The notes beneath the pieces are model-generated. The model searched no databases. It was given only the letters and a program-made list of their open reading frames with translations, and had not been told where the DNA came from. Made by a program: the position numbers and the translations under genes. This document shows, piece after piece, positions 63,001 through 64,000 of a stretch of DNA of 64,000 bases (the stretch's first letter is position 1; the number at the start of each line of letters is the position of its first letter). Origin of the DNA: Tubiluchus corallicola (taxonomy: Eukaryota > Priapulida > Priapulimorpha > Priapulimorphida > Tubiluchidae); contig JAQGDQ010000181.1 in the NCBI GenBank assembly GCA_030141605.1, positions 273,124 through 337,123 of the forward strand, given 5' to 3'.

Positions 63001-63759
63001 AGTGAGTGGCGCATCCTGAAGGGTGAATCAGCGACATTTTACCAATTTGCATAAACATTTCAAATTATTATTTCTATTTGCAATAAGTCTTTCCAGCAGG
63101 TAAGCGAAATGCTAAGTAATATAGATTTGCACAGAAAGTTTTTTGGGACATACTTTAACAGTTCCTGTCTTCTCCTGATTTATGTTTGAGTAGGTAACGT
63201 CATGTAATGGGGCCGTCGGAAAAGTATTGCGGAAGTTATAAAATGAAAAGAAACAAAAATTCCTTTCAACGTGAGTACGATATATGCACAAAATTGCTGT
63301 GAAGTAATATAATTTTTTAGGGTGATTTTCCGGAAGCCTACTTCAGGTACCCATTTTCTTGTCCTTTAAAACAAAAATATGTTACCTACATTTACACAAA
63401 TGTAGAAATAAAATCTTAAGTTGCCAGTTTCATTTATTGAAATGGGTTGTGTCTTAATCAAGCATTTTACTTTTGTATAAGTTTTATTGATTTTATCAGG
63501 TCCACCATCATTATTTGCCGATGGAATAAGAAAAACTTTATAGCAAACATTAATGAAAGTTATACACAAACAAGTTTGTTTTAACTCAGTACTGATTCAT
63601 ACTATTCAATATCACACTGCTAGAACAAACACAGGTACCTGTTTTGTCGTGTCATTCTGCGCCAGTGAATCCCCACCAGCCTGATTAAGTGAACCAGAGT
63701 ACCGAGAATATGCCGTACCACCAGAACGAGAAACTGCTTCCCCACCCAGACGACGTGAT
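60019..63759 (-). CDS. Unidentified Ser/Gly/Thr-rich protein, internal exons only
   Basis: Four exons on the minus strand: 63759-63639, 62326-62161, 61215-61044 and 60178-60019. Phases close exactly and there is no stop over 206 codons. The order is: an Arg/Gly/Ser-rich part (SRRLGGEAVSRSGGTAYSRY); an Ala/Ser/Thr-rich part (SAAAAAIPTSRANVTAARSR); a short charged helix (QKNKALRESFDGAEELMRMS then IHRDQLERIRDSS); and a Gly/Thr/Asn-rich part (GTPIGGQKLGGGSGVVSAHN to FTGAVPKQKP). Most of it looks disordered; the helix is the only piece likely to fold or bind. I do not recognise the family. Upstream exons lie beyond the right edge. The frame after 60019 has a GTATGT donor, and the next exon is uncertain. 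Confidence 0.7.
60417..60723. mobile_element. MITE family A, copy 1
   Basis: The left end GTAGTCATCGACTTACAACC and the right end GGTTGTAAGTGGACGACTA are inverted repeats. The body shares ACTTTGTCAAGCGAATTTAT-like and GGGCTCGGGTCGTAAAATTG-like stretches with the copy at 61371. It lies in the last mapped intron of the unnamed gene. Confidence 0.8.
61371..61812. mobile_element. MITE family A, copy 2, with internal insertion
   Basis: It begins GTAGTCATCGACTTACGACC and ends AGGTGCTAAGCCGACAACT. The body matches copy 1 (GATGAACTTATCAAAACAG; GTGCTCAGGTCGTAAAGTCG) except for roughly 110-130 extra bases around 61580-61710. It lies in the intron between exons 62161 and 61215 of the unnamed gene. Confidence 0.8.
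62327..63638. other. Intron of the unnamed minus-strand gene
   Basis: 1.3 kb without recognised repeats or coding sequence. Confidence 0.5.
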
Positions 63760-64000
63760 CTGTTGCATTAATCAATCAAAAGTGATTAATAATGAATTTG
63801 CAAAATTTCAAACAATTTACATATCAGTGATGAGTTTTTTACTGTTTAATATAATTTTTTTGTAGTTTTCACAGTCTAAGACAGATTGATTCATTTATTC
63901 ATTTAAATAAGTCAGACATCATGTTACACAAAACTGGTATCTTCAAAAAAGGTATTAAAATATTTTTAATCTCTAAAAGGTAACTATTTTTCACATCCTG

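Overview
This is a stretch of animal (metazoan) nuclear DNA. It is AT-rich, its genes have many introns with GT..AG borders, and it carries relics of LINEs, tRNA-derived SINEs and small inverted-repeat transposons. I can support six protein-coding genes. By residue-level likeness they are animal orthologues: a ciliary radial-spoke WD-repeat protein, a coatomer subunit, MIF, TMEM134, an SLC7 amino-acid transporter, and one disordered protein I cannot name. Intron sizes (roughly 0.1-3.4 kb), the TTAGGG-like degenerate arrays and the repeat content suggest a non-vertebrate animal with a ciliated cell type. I cannot name the phylum from sequence alone.

Layout. 1-21129, minus strand: CFAP251 (WDR66), 18 exons placed, with the C-terminal end lying off the left edge. 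24329-25222, plus strand: COPE (epsilon-COP) in a single exon. 26914-31006, minus strand: MIF in three exons, tail-to-tail with COPE. 31284/31326-36469, plus strand: TMEM134 in six exons, head-to-head with MIF across only about 280-320 bp. 36470-41962: intergenic with SINE and LINE debris. 41963-56890, plus strand: an SLC7-family light-chain amino-acid transporter (xCT / b0,+AT type) in nine exons. 60019-63759, minus strand: four in-frame exons of an unidentified Ser/Gly/Thr-rich protein that continues off the right edge and perhaps downstream.

The six genes do not form a functional unit; they are independent housekeeping, ciliary and transport genes. The gene models rest on splice phases that close exactly from exon to exon. 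The MIF model reproduces the 173-bp second exon and the exon borders known for vertebrate MIF.

Most unusual features: two roughly 1.1-kb inverted arms that flank one coding exon of CFAP251; a decayed copy of CFAP251 exon 9, with its acceptor, in the next intron; a roughly 53-bp tandem array in MIF intron 2 that runs right up to the exon 2 donor and carries acceptor-like sequences in each unit; a 39-bp coding minisatellite in CFAP251; an intronless COPE; and several short transposon families, some present twice in the window.
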